NCBI RefSeq assembly: GCF_038050375.1
Contig: NZ_CP150886.1
Location: forward strand, 1,777,318-1,841,317
DNA length: 64,000 bases
Direction: 5' to 3'
Source: Okeanomitos corallinicola TIOX110
GTDB lineage: Bacteria > Cyanobacteriota > Cyanobacteriia > Cyanobacteriales > Nostocaceae
Shown: positions 17,458-26,141 of the stretch, one piece after another
Position numbering within the stretch: the stretch's first letter is position 1
Layout: each line of letters starts with the position of its first letter
Made by a program: the position numbers and the translations under genes
Notes under the pieces: generated by a model
The model's input: the letters and a program-made list of their open reading frames with translations, nothing else
What the model was told of the DNA's origin: nothing
Database searches by the model: none

Positions 17458-18264
17458 ATGCCTAATTTAATCAAACAGCGAATTTCTAATTTACCCATAC
17501 TTTCCTTGTTCTTAGGTGGATGCTTGGTGCTAATTCCCCACTCTAGTCAAGCACAACAAACATTACCTAATCTCTATCAGATTGATCCTTATCAACAAAC
17601 ATTACAACAGTTGCAACCACAACCTACTCAAATTGTAGATTTTGACACAAATAACCAGATATATCAAACTAACCCAACTACACAAATAAATCAAAATCAA
17701 CAAAATTTTGATAAATATATTGTCTATATTGATAGTGATAATAGAGGACTTTTGCAAAGAGTTAAACAAATTGAAAGCACTGCTTATATTCGAGAAGTTA
17801 ATGGTAAGAAAATTATTCAATCAGGTGTATTTACTAGACCAGACAATGCTCAACGCAGGGTCAAAGAATTGGAGTTAAATGGTATCACTGGCGCTGGTAT
17901 TTTTGGCTCTTCTAATTCAGGTCAAATGTCTTATTACTCTGATCGAGTAATGCCTGATTATAATTATTTTTATAAAAATCCTAACAGTAGTTCATTTAAT
18001 AGCAATAATCCTAGTCCTAATATTGTTCAAAAACAAGCTAATTATTACTATGTGGTTATTCCCACTAGCTTAAATAATTTGAATTTTCTGGGACAAGAAA
18101 TACAACAAAAAATAGGTGGTAATGCTAATGTTTTTCCCAGAAATCAGCCCAGAGGAACTCATATAGCTGTAGGTGCTTTTCGAGAACGTTCAGATGCTGA
18201 ACAATGGAATGATTATTTAAAAAGTTTAGGTTATGGTAATGCCAGAGTTTATTATGGAAAATAG
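17458..18264 (+). CDS. Exported protein with two SPOR-like modules
   Basis: A 268-residue protein from ATG 17458 (TTG 17434 would add 8 residues and lacks a better ribosome site). The N-terminus is a secretion signal (ILSLFLGGCLVLIPHSSQA). A Gln/Asn/Pro-rich linker follows. Two similar modules come next: YIVYIDSDNRGLLQRVKQI...QSGVFTRPDNAQRRVKELE and YYYVVIPTSLNNLNFLGQEI...AVGAFRERSDAEQWNDYLKSLG. Each has the strand-helix-strand pattern and the G-x-F-x-x-x-x-x-A signature of SPOR peptidoglycan-binding domains. It is likely a periplasmic or wall-associated protein in cell-wall or septum work. The gene ends 14 bp before nnrDE, so they may be co-transcribed. Confidence 0.72.
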   Translation: MPNLIKQRISNLPILSLFLGGCLVLIPHSSQAQQTLPNLYQIDPYQQTLQQLQPQPTQIVDFDTNNQIYQTNPTTQINQNQQNFDKYIVYIDSDNRGLLQRVKQIESTAYIREVNGKKIIQSGVFTRPDNAQRRVKELELNGITGAGIFGSSNSGQMSYYSDRVMPDYNYFYKNPNSSSFNSNNPSPNIVQKQANYYYVVIPTSLNNLNFLGQEIQQKIGGNANVFPRNQPRGTHIAVGAFRERSDAEQWNDYLKSLGYGNARVYYGK

Positions 18265-18278
18265 GTGAATAATAACTA

Positions 18279-19802
18279 ATGATTAAAGAACAAATAGTAG
18301 TTACATCTGCCCAAATGCGTGACATTGAAGGGCGAATATTTGCTGGGGGAATGCCGGTTGCTGCTTTGATGGAAAAGGTAGCAGGTTTAATTAGCAACAG
18401 GTTAAAATCTATTATTCCCAAAGATAGAACTATCGGAATTTTAGTTGGTCCCGGACACAATGGAGGTGATGCTTTAGTTGTAGCGCGAGAGTTGCATTTT
18501 CAAGGTTATCAAGTTTGGATTTATCAACCTTTTCCTAAACTCAAAGAATTAACTTCTCAACATTTACAATATGCTCAAAGTTTGGGTATTCCTTGTTATC
18601 AAGAACTTGCAGAATTACCAAGTTGTGATTTTTTAATTGATGGGTTATTTGGGTTTGGTTTAGAAAGAGAAATTACCGGAAATATTGCTGCTACAATTAA
18701 CCATTTTAATGATTGGAATTGTCAGATTTTTAGTATTGATTTACCTTCGGGTTTACACACAGATACAGGGGAAGTTTTAGGTACTGCAATTCGCGCTACT
18801 CATACCTTTTGTTTAGGTTTATGGAAACAGGGTTTATTACAAGAACAAGCATTAGAGTATATTGGTAAAGCGGAATTAATTGATTTTGATATTCCCTTAG
18901 CTGATATTCATGTAATTTTAGGTGAAGTTCCCAAAATTAAACGCATTACTAAAACAACAGTATTTAATACCTTATCTTTACCTCTTCCCCCCACAACCCA
19001 TAAATATAAATCTGGACATTTACTATTAATTTGTGGTTCAAAACGTTATGCAGGGGGAGCAATTTTAACAGGTTTGGGTGCGCGTGCTTCCGGTGTGGGG
19101 ATGTTATCAATTGCTGTACCTGAATCTATTAAACCGCTTTTAGTTTCCCATTTACCAGAAGCTTTAATTATTGGCTGTCCTGAAACCGAAACTGGGGCAA
19201 TTTCTGATTTACAATTACCTCCAAAAACTGATTTAAGTTCATTTAGTGCTATTGCTTGTGGACCCGGTTTAACAACTGATGCTACTCCAATTGTGGAACA
19301 GGTAATTAATAGTGAAGTTCCCTTAATTTTGGATGCTGACGGTTTGAATATTTTAGCACAATTAGGGACTATTCCTACTTTAAGAAAACGCCAAAATACA
19401 ACAATTCTTACACCCCATACAGGTGAATTTCATCGTTTATTTCCTGATATTAATTATCAAGATAGGGTAAAAGCAGTACAAACGGCAGCATTACAAACGG
19501 GGGCTGTAGTGCTGTTAAAAGGGGCAAGAATAGCTATTTCTAACCCTGAAGGTGTCGTTTGGATCAATCCTGAAAGTACCCCAGCTTTAGCCCGTGGTGG
19601 TAGTGGTGATGTGTTGACTGGTTTAATGGGGGGAATTTTGGCGCGGGTTGTTAATAAACAAGTGAATATTGAAGATGTGGTAGCTGCTGCTTCTTGGTGG
19701 CATTCTCAAGGGGGTATTTTAGCAGCAAAAGAAAGGACAGAATTAGGTGTTGATGCGTTTACTTTAACGCAATATTTGATGAGAGTTTTGGTTGATATGT
19801 AG
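18279..19802 (+). CDS. nnr: Bifunctional NAD(P)HX epimerase / dehydratase
   Basis: A 507-residue two-domain repair enzyme. Residues about 1-215 are the YjeF-N epimerase (MRDIEGRIF, GPGHNGGDALVVARELHFQG), which interconverts R and S forms of hydrated NAD(P)H. Residues about 230-507 are the ribokinase-like ADP/ATP-dependent dehydratase (HKYKSGHLLLICGS, TPHTGEFHRLF, ARGGSGDVLTGLMGG). This fusion is the normal bacterial form. ATG 18279 lies 14 bp after the SPOR-like gene. A strong nested inverted repeat starts 28 bp after the stop and may terminate transcription. Confidence 0.94.
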   Translation: MIKEQIVVTSAQMRDIEGRIFAGGMPVAALMEKVAGLISNRLKSIIPKDRTIGILVGPGHNGGDALVVARELHFQGYQVWIYQPFPKLKELTSQHLQYAQSLGIPCYQELAELPSCDFLIDGLFGFGLEREITGNIAATINHFNDWNCQIFSIDLPSGLHTDTGEVLGTAIRATHTFCLGLWKQGLLQEQALEYIGKAELIDFDIPLADIHVILGEVPKIKRITKTTVFNTLSLPLPPTTHKYKSGHLLLICGSKRYAGGAILTGLGARASGVGMLSIAVPESIKPLLVSHLPEALIIGCPETETGAISDLQLPPKTDLSSFSAIACGPGLTTDATPIVEQVINSEVPLILDADGLNILAQLGTIPTLRKRQNTTILTPHTGEFHRLFPDINYQDRVKAVQTAALQTGAVVLLKGARIAISNPEGVVWINPESTPALARGGSGDVLTGLMGGILARVVNKQVNIEDVVAAASWWHSQGGILAAKERTELGVDAFTLTQYLMRVLVDM

Positions 19803-19830
19803 TTTGTTAATTATTTGAAATAACAGATAT

Positions 19831-19909
19831 GTAGGGTGTGTTAGCGATAGCGTAACGCACCAAAACCTTGATCATGGTGCGTTAGGAACTCCGTTCTAAC
19901 ACACCCTAC
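19831..19909. repeat. 79-bp nested inverted repeat (MITE-like palindrome)
   Basis: Outer arms GTAGGGTGTGTTAG and CTAACACACCCTAC are exact complements. Inside them TAACGCACC and GGTGCGTTA form a second perfect stem around a TGATCA-containing loop. No ORF lies within. The design and the GTAGGGTGTGTTAG words are like non-autonomous interspersed elements common in filamentous cyanobacteria. It lies downstream of nnr and may act as a terminator. Confidence 0.7.
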
Positions 19910-20034
19910 AACACCTAATTTTTTCAAAAATCAAATAGTAATTCTATTGATAGTTTGCTCATCATCTGAAAAACAACAATTTATCATTTATTATGTAGAA
20001 ATAATGAATAAATACAGTTGAATTTTCATTAACA

Positions 20035-20847
20035 ATGCGACGGGATTCTATTTTTTATAAATTGTTCAAACAATTTCCCGGTTTATTGTTTGAATTAGTA
20101 GATGAACCACCACTAGAAGCAGATAGTTATGTATTTGAATCGGTGGAAGTAAAAGAAACAGCTTTCCGAATTGATGGGGTGTTTTTACCTCCAGCTAATG
20201 CGGTTTCTCAAATGGTGTTTTTTGCAGAGGTGCAGTTTCAGAAAGATGAAAATTTATATTTTCGCTTCTTTTCGGAATTATCGCTGTTTCTGCATCGCCA
20301 TACTATTCGTTATGATGATTGGTATGGGGTGATCATTTTTGGTTCGCGGAGTTTAGAACCATCAAATTTAAAGATTCATCGGTCTTTGTTAGCAGGTGAT
20401 CAAATTCGTCGGGTATATTTAGATGAGTTGGGAGATGTACAGCAGCAACCGTTGGGGTTAGGTTTGATGTTGCTGACAATTCAGGAAGAGACTGAAGCAA
20501 TAGAAACAGCAAAGTTTTTGTTAGCTGAGGCACGGAAACAGTGGGAAGCAGCGATAATAGATTTAATCACGACTATTATTGTTTACAAGTTTACTAAACT
20601 AAGTCGCAAGGAGATTATAACCATGTTGGGATTAGATTTAGAAGAACCAAAAGCTATACGGGAAGCGAAAGAAGAGGGAGAAAAAATAATCGCTCTGCGT
20701 TTTTTAAAACGGCGTTTGGGTAATGTTCCTGATGAGTTGTTGTCGCAGGTTCGGGGTTTATCTTTAGCACAGATTGAAAATTTATGTGATGTGCTTTTGG
20801 ATTTTACCACTGTAGCAGATTTGGAAGGGTGGTTACAGCAGCAATAA
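20035..20847 (+). CDS. Rpn/DUF2887-type recombination-promoting nuclease
   Basis: A 270-residue PD-(D/E)XK nuclease-like protein. The N-terminal DUF2887 region reads MRRDSIFYKLFKQFPGLLFELV, then RIDGVFLP (Asp) and FFAEVQFQ (Glu-x-Gln), the core catalytic pattern of Rpn proteins. A C-terminal DUF4351-like helical module (RFLKRRLGNVPDELLSQVRGLS...LLDFTTVADLEGWL) ends it. Rpn relatives in E. coli cut DNA in a RecA-independent recombination process and some act in phage defence. The start ATG 20035 opens the conserved motif directly. No transposase or terminal repeats flank it. First gene of an accessory patch that continues with DUF29 and KAP genes. Confidence 0.87.
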   Translation: MRRDSIFYKLFKQFPGLLFELVDEPPLEADSYVFESVEVKETAFRIDGVFLPPANAVSQMVFFAEVQFQKDENLYFRFFSELSLFLHRHTIRYDDWYGVIIFGSRSLEPSNLKIHRSLLAGDQIRRVYLDELGDVQQQPLGLGLMLLTIQEETEAIETAKFLLAEARKQWEAAIIDLITTIIVYKFTKLSRKEIITMLGLDLEEPKAIREAKEEGEKIIALRFLKRRLGNVPDELLSQVRGLSLAQIENLCDVLLDFTTVADLEGWLQQQ

Positions 20848-20883
20848 ATTACTCTTTTTATTCTATTTGATGTCTGAATATTG

Positions 20884-20902
20884 CCACACCGAAAAGGTGT
20901 GG
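20884..20902 (+). terminator. Hairpin after Rpn-type nuclease gene
   Basis: CCACACC-GAAAA-GGTGTGG is a perfect 7-bp stem with a purine-rich loop, 37 bp after the stop codon, followed by TTTAGATC. The U-run is short, so termination may be weak. No other role is apparent. Confidence 0.5.
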
Positions 20903-20950
20903 TTTAGATCAATATTTGATGAAAGTGATCAAAAACTAGGAGGGACATAA

Positions 20951-21406
20951 ATGATAAATCAATCTTTTGTCAATACTCAAACTCTCTATGAACAGGATTT
21001 TTATTTATGGACACAAGCAATTGTTGAGCAGTTGAAAGAAAATAGATTTAATGAAATAGATATACCTAATTTAATTGAAGAAATTGAAAGCATGGGTAGA
21101 AGTGAAAAACGGGAGTTAAAAAGCCGTTTAATTGTGTTATTGATGCACTTACTAAAATGGCAATATCAACCAGAAAAACGCAGTGAAAGTTGGCGCAGTA
21201 CGATTACTGAACAAAGGATTTGTATTGAAGCATTATTAGAAGATAGTCCTAGTTTGCAACCTTTACTTACAGAAGTATTTGCAGATTGTTATGAAAAAGC
21301 TCGTCTGAAAGCGTCTGATGAAACAGGAATTAAGTTGAATTTCTTTCCTAAAGAATCTCCTTTTACTTTAGATGAGACTTTGAATGATTATTTTTTAAAG
21401 AATTAA
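20951..21406 (+). CDS. DUF29 protein (copy 1)
   Basis: A 151-residue DUF29 protein. The family text is clear: LYEQDFYLWTQAIVEQLKENRF near residue 12, DIPNLIEEIESMGRSEKREL, LLMHLLKWQYQPEKRSESW, then DSPSLQP. DUF29 is a helical family strongly expanded in cyanobacteria with no known biochemical role. The ribosome site AGGAGG sits about 6 bases before ATG 20951. It precedes a KAP-family NTPase by 65 bp, and a second DUF29 gene follows that NTPase. The two copies share more than half their residues by eye, suggesting a local duplication or a module that needs two different DUF29 subunits. Confidence 0.87.
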   Translation: MINQSFVNTQTLYEQDFYLWTQAIVEQLKENRFNEIDIPNLIEEIESMGRSEKRELKSRLIVLLMHLLKWQYQPEKRSESWRSTITEQRICIEALLEDSPSLQPLLTEVFADCYEKARLKASDETGIKLNFFPKESPFTLDETLNDYFLKN

Positions 21407-21471
21407 GCTATATTAACAAATAAAAATAAAATATAGATAAATAATCAAGAAATATAAGGAGTAATTCTAAC

Positions 21472-23619
21472 GTGGAAAATGAAAATTTAAATATTTTGTC
21501 AGCAGATAACCCTTTAACTAATCCGAAAGATGACAAATTAGGATATGCTTCCTTCGCTGAAAATCTGGCTAACAGCATTTGTAAAATGTCTCCTCCAGAT
21601 GGTTTAGTGATGGCTGTTTATGCTCCTTGGGGTTCAGGTAAATCAACTTTATTGAATTTTATAGTTCACTACCTGGAACAAAAGCCAGAAGAAGAACAGC
21701 CGATTATTGTACCTTTTAATCCCTGGTGGTTTTCAGGACAGGAAGACCTCACGAAAAGCTTTTTTGATCAATTGCGAGGTGTTTTAAGTGAAAAATGGAA
21801 ATCACAGGGGAATGGTTTATTAAAGCAGTTAGACAGTTTAGCTGATAGAGTATCTACAATTCCTGATGCCAAAGCCAAAATATTTGCGACAATAGTAAAA
21901 ACACTTAGACAGCCAAAGGATATATACAAATTAAAAGAAGAAATTGAGAAAACACTGAGAGATCAGAACAAGCGAATATTGGTTGTTATTGATGATATTG
22001 ATAGGCTGACTGCTGAAGAGATTAGACAACTATTTCGAGTAATAAAAGCAGTCGCTAATTTTCCTAATGTTATTTATCTGTTGCTATTCGACAAAGAAGT
22101 TGTCGTCAAAGCACTCGAAGATATACAGAAAATAGATGGTGAAGCCTACCTTGAGAAAATAGTTCAAGTTCCCTTCGAGTTACCTCTTCCAGATAAATTG
22201 TCACTTCGCAGATTATTTGAGGCAGACTTACAGAAAATATTTGCCGATACTCCAGAAGAGCTATTTCAAAAAGACCATTGGCGAGAAGTTTATTTGCAAG
22301 GTATAGAACATTTTATAACTACACCTCGCAGTATTCGGAGGTTAATAAATACCTTGATGGTAACATATCCAGCAGTCAAGGGAGAAGTTAACTTTGTTGA
22401 TTTTATTGCGATTGAAACTATCCGAGTATTTTGTCCATTTATTTACAATATAGTCCGCTATAATTCAGAATTATTTTCTCCTTATCATCTCAATCTGACA
22501 TCCTCTAGTTTTATGAGTGATGAAGAACGTAAAATATTTCATGATTCTTGGATTAACCAAATTGATGAAAAAGATAGAAAATCAATAAAGAATATAATGG
22601 TGCTAATTTTTCCCGGAATTAGAAAGGCTATAAGACAACAAAATATGATAACAACAAGTGAGGGGTTAGTAAAATATAGAAACAAACTCCGTATATGTGT
22701 TGGAGAAATATTCCCTCGTTATTTTCGTCTAGCAATACCAGAAGGTGATATATCAAATGCTGAAATGAAAGCCATATCAGCATTAGCAAATGATTCTCAG
22801 GCATTTGCTGAAAAATTATTAGAGCTTTCCAATCAAATACGCCCTGATGGTACAAGTAGAGTAAAATTGTTTTTGAGTTGTTTGAGGGATTTGGATGAAA
22901 AAGATATTCCTTTAAATTGTGTCCCTTCAATTTTAGAAGCTTTATTTAAAGTTGGTGATAATCTGCTGAGATTAGAAGATCAAATAAACTCAAGTTTTGC
23001 TATGGGTAATGAATATGAAATAGAATTTTTGATTCATCAGCTTTTAGAAAGAATAGAAAAAGAGAAACGTGGGATAATTCTTCAGGAAACAATGCAAAAT
23101 GGAGAAGCAATATTTACCATAGTTTGGCAAGTTGTTTCTCTGAGAGAACAGCACGGTAAGTCTGAAGCTACAAGAAGTAAACCAGAAGAAGAAAGACTTG
23201 TTAATGGACAACAACTGGAAGAATTAGAGCAACTAGCGTTAGATAAGATAAGAAAGGCTGCACAACAAGACAAAATACAATATGATTTATTGAAAGTGCC
23301 AAGACTAAGAGCAATACTAGCTTTTTGGCGTGATTTAGGTGGTTTAGAAGAAATTAAACAATGGGTACAAAATGTTATTAAAAAAGACCAAGATTTAGTA
23401 GAATTGCTAGGAAATTATGTCGTTAAAAATAGAGAGGGTTATAGATTAGATTCTCAGTGGTTATCACCTTATTTAGAAGCATTTGAAATTATTGAAAGAG
23501 TTAGGAATTTAGCAGAAGATACAAGTTTAACGGAAACTCAAACAGTAGCTCTACAGCAATATATTAAAGAATACGAAATGCGGGAACGAGGAGAAAATCC
23601 AAATTACCCATTTCCTTAA
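21472..23619 (+). CDS. KAP-family P-loop NTPase
   Basis: A 715-residue STAND-related ATPase. The Walker A is YAPWGSGKSTLL (Lys57), followed by the KAP landmark FNPWWFSGQEDL near residue 82. Walker B is LVVIDDIDRL with Asp174/175. ITTPRSIRRLIN near residue 285 is the conserved post-nucleotide helix. Most KAP proteins have membrane helices between Walker A and B; none is seen here, so it is probably cytosolic. The C-terminal 400 residues are helical and unlike anything I know, presumably an effector or sensor. The start is GTG 21472, with AAGGAG 10 bases upstream. KAP NTPases are known from phage exclusion (PifA) and from defence islands; flanking DUF29 and Rpn genes fit that kind of locality, but a defence role is inference. 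Confidence 0.87.
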   Translation: MENENLNILSADNPLTNPKDDKLGYASFAENLANSICKMSPPDGLVMAVYAPWGSGKSTLLNFIVHYLEQKPEEEQPIIVPFNPWWFSGQEDLTKSFFDQLRGVLSEKWKSQGNGLLKQLDSLADRVSTIPDAKAKIFATIVKTLRQPKDIYKLKEEIEKTLRDQNKRILVVIDDIDRLTAEEIRQLFRVIKAVANFPNVIYLLLFDKEVVVKALEDIQKIDGEAYLEKIVQVPFELPLPDKLSLRRLFEADLQKIFADTPEELFQKDHWREVYLQGIEHFITTPRSIRRLINTLMVTYPAVKGEVNFVDFIAIETIRVFCPFIYNIVRYNSELFSPYHLNLTSSSFMSDEERKIFHDSWINQIDEKDRKSIKNIMVLIFPGIRKAIRQQNMITTSEGLVKYRNKLRICVGEIFPRYFRLAIPEGDISNAEMKAISALANDSQAFAEKLLELSNQIRPDGTSRVKLFLSCLRDLDEKDIPLNCVPSILEALFKVGDNLLRLEDQINSSFAMGNEYEIEFLIHQLLERIEKEKRGIILQETMQNGEAIFTIVWQVVSLREQHGKSEATRSKPEEERLVNGQQLEELEQLALDKIRKAAQQDKIQYDLLKVPRLRAILAFWRDLGGLEEIKQWVQNVIKKDQDLVELLGNYVVKNREGYRLDSQWLSPYLEAFEIIERVRNLAEDTSLTETQTVALQQYIKEYEMRERGENPNYPFP

Positions 23620-23693
23620 ATAGTATATTTCATGCACATGAGTTAAAACTTCATTGATTTGTTATCATAGAGTAACAGGAGGTTAAAAAATAT

Positions 23694-24155
23694 ATGACAG
23701 CACCTCAACCAACAGTAACCACAAACACCAATCTTTACGAACAAGATTTTTACCTGTGGATAGAAATAACCGCCAAAAAATTAAAAGCAGGTAAATTTAC
23801 AGAAATTGATTTAGAAAATCTGATAGAAGAAATCGAAAGCATGGGAAGAAGTGAAAAAAGAGCATTAGAAAGTAATTTGGTAGTGCTGTTAATGCACCTG
23901 TTAAAATATAAATATCAGCCAGAAAAACGCTCTAAAAGTTGGCTTTCGACTATATTTGAACATCGTCGGAGATTAAATAAACAATTCCAAGATAGTCCTA
24001 GTCTCAAAAAATATTTTTTAGAAACATTTGCAGAATGTTATCAAGATGCACGTCAACAAGCATCTATAGAAACTGGTTTAGAATTAGATATTTTTCCTTT
24101 AGAATCTCCTTTTAATACCGATGAATGTTTAAATCCAGACTTTTTACCTGGTTAA
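23694..24155 (+). CDS. DUF29 protein (copy 2)
   Basis: A 153-residue DUF29 protein similar to the copy at 20951, with the same ordered blocks: NLYEQDFYLWIEI, LIEEIESMGRSEKRAL, LLMHLLKYKYQPEKRSKSW, DSPSLKK. The middle blocks are nearly identical to copy 1, while the first 10 residues and the region after SW differ, so the two have diverged in parts likely to contact partners. AGGAGG-like ribosome site lies upstream of ATG 23694. It ends the rightward DUF29-KAP-DUF29 group, 23 bp before the convergent exporter operon. Function unknown. Confidence 0.87.
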   Translation: MTAPQPTVTTNTNLYEQDFYLWIEITAKKLKAGKFTEIDLENLIEEIESMGRSEKRALESNLVVLLMHLLKYKYQPEKRSKSWLSTIFEHRRRLNKQFQDSPSLKKYFLETFAECYQDARQQASIETGLELDIFPLESPFNTDECLNPDFLPG

Positions 24156-24178
24156 TTCAATTCCTAATTCTTATCCTT

Positions 24179-24895
24179 TCATGAACTCATCACACCCACA
24201 CCATCTTTAATTAAATGACCATCTTCCATATAAATAATCCGATCAGCAATATCTAAAATTCGATTATCATGGGTAACAAGTAAAATTGTACAATCATGTT
24301 CTTTAGCTAATTTCTGCATTAATTCTACTACATCTCTACCCGATTGTTTATCTAGTGCTGCTGTAGGTTCATCTGCTAAAATAATCTTTGGGTTACTAAC
24401 TAATGCACGTGCAATAGCAACTCTTTGTTTTTGTCCACCTGATAAACTATCTGGATAGTAATTTAGTCTTTCTCCCAAACCTACATCTTCTAACATTTTT
24501 TGGGAACGGTTCATCATTTCTATTGTTGAGATTTTGGGATGTACTTCTAAACCCATTCTCACATTTTGAATTGCTGTTAAACTCCCATGTAAATTATGCG
24601 CTTGGAAAATATAACCGTGATTTCTTCTGGCTTGGGTGAGTTGTTTTGCTGTTGCGTTACATAGTTCTTTATCTAATATTTTTAAACTTCCTGACTGTGC
24701 AGAACGTAACCCACCAACTAAGGTTAATAAGGTGGTTTTACCAGAACCAGATGGTCCTGTCATGATGATAATTTCACCTGCGTTAATGGTGAGGTTGATA
24801 TTAAATAAAACTTGTTTTTTTAGTTGTCCAGTCCCGAAGTAATGATCAATATTTTGGACATCAATTACTGGTTTGGAAGTATTAATGGTTTGCAT
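24179..24895 (-). CDS. devA: DevA-type ABC exporter ATPase
   Basis: A 238-residue ATP-binding protein from ATG 24895; GTG 24922 would add nine residues lacking family likeness. Walker A GPSGSGKTTLL, the ABC signature LSGGQKQRVAIARALV, and Walker B KIILADEPTAALD are intact, followed by the switch His in LLVTHD. It belongs to the MacB/LolD-like group and pairs with the DevC-type permease and DevB-type fusion protein upstream in the same operon. In heterocyst-forming cyanobacteria such DevBCA pumps work with TolC to export envelope glycolipids; several paralogous sets exist, so this one need not be the heterocyst set. Confidence 0.9.
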   Translation of the reverse strand: MQTINTSKPVIDVQNIDHYFGTGQLKKQVLFNINLTINAGEIIIMTGPSGSGKTTLLTLVGGLRSAQSGSLKILDKELCNATAKQLTQARRNHGYIFQAHNLHGSLTAIQNVRMGLEVHPKISTIEMMNRSQKMLEDVGLGERLNYYPDSLSGGQKQRVAIARALVSNPKIILADEPTAALDKQSGRDVVELMQKLAKEHDCTILLVTHDNRILDIADRIIYMEDGHLIKDGVGVMSS

Positions 24896-24922
24896 GATTG
24901 AGTATTTTAAGAGTTTTTTCAC

Positions 24923-24944
24923 GCAGAGTCGCAGAGTCGCAGAG
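24923..24944. repeat. GCAGAGTC octamer repeat between devC and devA
   Basis: The octamer GCAGAGTC occurs 2.75 times in the 64-bp spacer between the two exporter cistrons. It is a short tandem repeat of the kind common in Nostocales spacers. It leaves both reading frames intact. Confidence 0.6.
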
Positions 24945-24959
24945 AGAAATTTTGAGTTT

Positions 24960-26141
24960 TTAAAACATATCTGCTGGGTCTGCTGATTGTAGTTTACCTG
25001 TGGCTATTGTCCCGGAAATTGCACACATAATGATGGTTAAAATCAGGACGAATATCGCTCTAGCTAATGTCATGTATAGGGGTAAGTTTGTGGCATTTGC
25101 GGCAAGTTTATAAAGTCCTAATGGAACTACAAAACCAGGGATAAATCCTAATGCTGCTAATATGATTGCTTCTTCAAATATTACTCCTAATAAATATGAG
25201 TTATTATATCCCATTGCTTTAAATGTTGCATATTCTTTAAGGTGGGAATTTACGTCTGTTGATAATACTTGATAAACTATTATAACTCCAACAATGAATC
25301 CCATTGCTACACCCATACTAAATATAAAACCTACGGGACTTTCTTTTTGCCAATATGCTTTTTCTAAGTTTACATATTCTTCGTGGGTAAGAACTTTTAC
25401 GTCTTCATACTTTTCTAAATGTGTTTTTAATGCTGCTGCTACTTGTTCTATTTCATATCCTGATTTTACATCTATCAAACCTAAACTAATGCTTCCTACT
25501 GATCTTCTGGGAAAGATTCTTAAAAAGTTTTCATCGCTGGAAATTAATGTTCCATCTGCACCAAAGGAAGCACCTAGTTTGAATAAACCACTAATATTAA
25601 TTGTCCGTTTTTCTATTTCTGTACTAACTGTTTTACCAGCTTCTATTTGAGCAAAAACTTGATCATAATCTCCCCTTGCACCCCGATCAAAAATAAAGTT
25701 ATTTGGTAATTTAATAGTGTCTAATTGGTTATCAATTTCCGGGATATTTAATGCAGATTTTTCAGGATGAAAACCTATTGCTTGTACAGATGTTTTGCGT
25801 TTTGTTTGTGGGTTTTTCCAGGTTACTAAACCAATATACATGGAGTCGGCAGACTTGACACCGGGTACATCCGCAGCTTGTAATAGTCTCCTGCGGGAAA
25901 AGGTGGACATATTTTGTAAATTTTTGCTTTGGGGACTAATTAATATTATGTCTGCATTGACAGCGCGATGAAATCTGGTGTTGCTGTCATATAAAGCATT
26001 TTGAAAACCTAACTGCATAAAAATTAGCACGTCTGCAAATGCAATACCGGATATCGCAACTAACAACCGACTCTTTTGATGATTTAATTGTAACCATCCC
26101 AACGGTGTACGTCTTTGTAATTCTTGAATAAATCCTATCAT
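24960..26141 (-). CDS. devC: DevC-type ABC exporter permease
   Basis: A 393-residue MacB/FtsX-type permease. The N-terminus (TPLGWLQLNHQKSRLLVAISGIAFADVLIFMQLGFQNALYDS) is characteristic of the DevC family, with the first membrane helix. A large periplasmic domain spans about 45-265. Three helices near 275-295, 320-345 and 360-382 close the protein. It ends with LQSADPADMF. Its ATG overlaps the stop of the membrane fusion protein gene by four bases, so they are translated as a unit. Partner of the DevA and DevB-like products in one trans-envelope pump. Confidence 0.92.
   Translation of the reverse strand: MIGFIQELQRRTPLGWLQLNHQKSRLLVAISGIAFADVLIFMQLGFQNALYDSNTRFHRAVNADIILISPQSKNLQNMSTFSRRRLLQAADVPGVKSADSMYIGLVTWKNPQTKRKTSVQAIGFHPEKSALNIPEIDNQLDTIKLPNNFIFDRGARGDYDQVFAQIEAGKTVSTEIEKRTINISGLFKLGASFGADGTLISSDENFLRIFPRRSVGSISLGLIDVKSGYEIEQVAAALKTHLEKYEDVKVLTHEEYVNLEKAYWQKESPVGFIFSMGVAMGFIVGVIIVYQVLSTDVNSHLKEYATFKAMGYNNSYLLGVIFEEAIILAALGFIPGFVVPLGLYKLAANATNLPLYMTLARAIFVLILTIIMCAISGTIATGKLQSADPADMF

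Noticed and set aside
20035-20847. Insertion sequence transposase
   Set aside because: Rpn/DUF2887 proteins were once labelled putative transposases, but there are no terminal inverted repeats or target duplications here, and the core is PD-(D/E)XK.
22628-23273. Leftward frames inside the KAP NTPase gene
   Set aside because: They are antisense to an intact 715-codon gene and have no start signal or domain.
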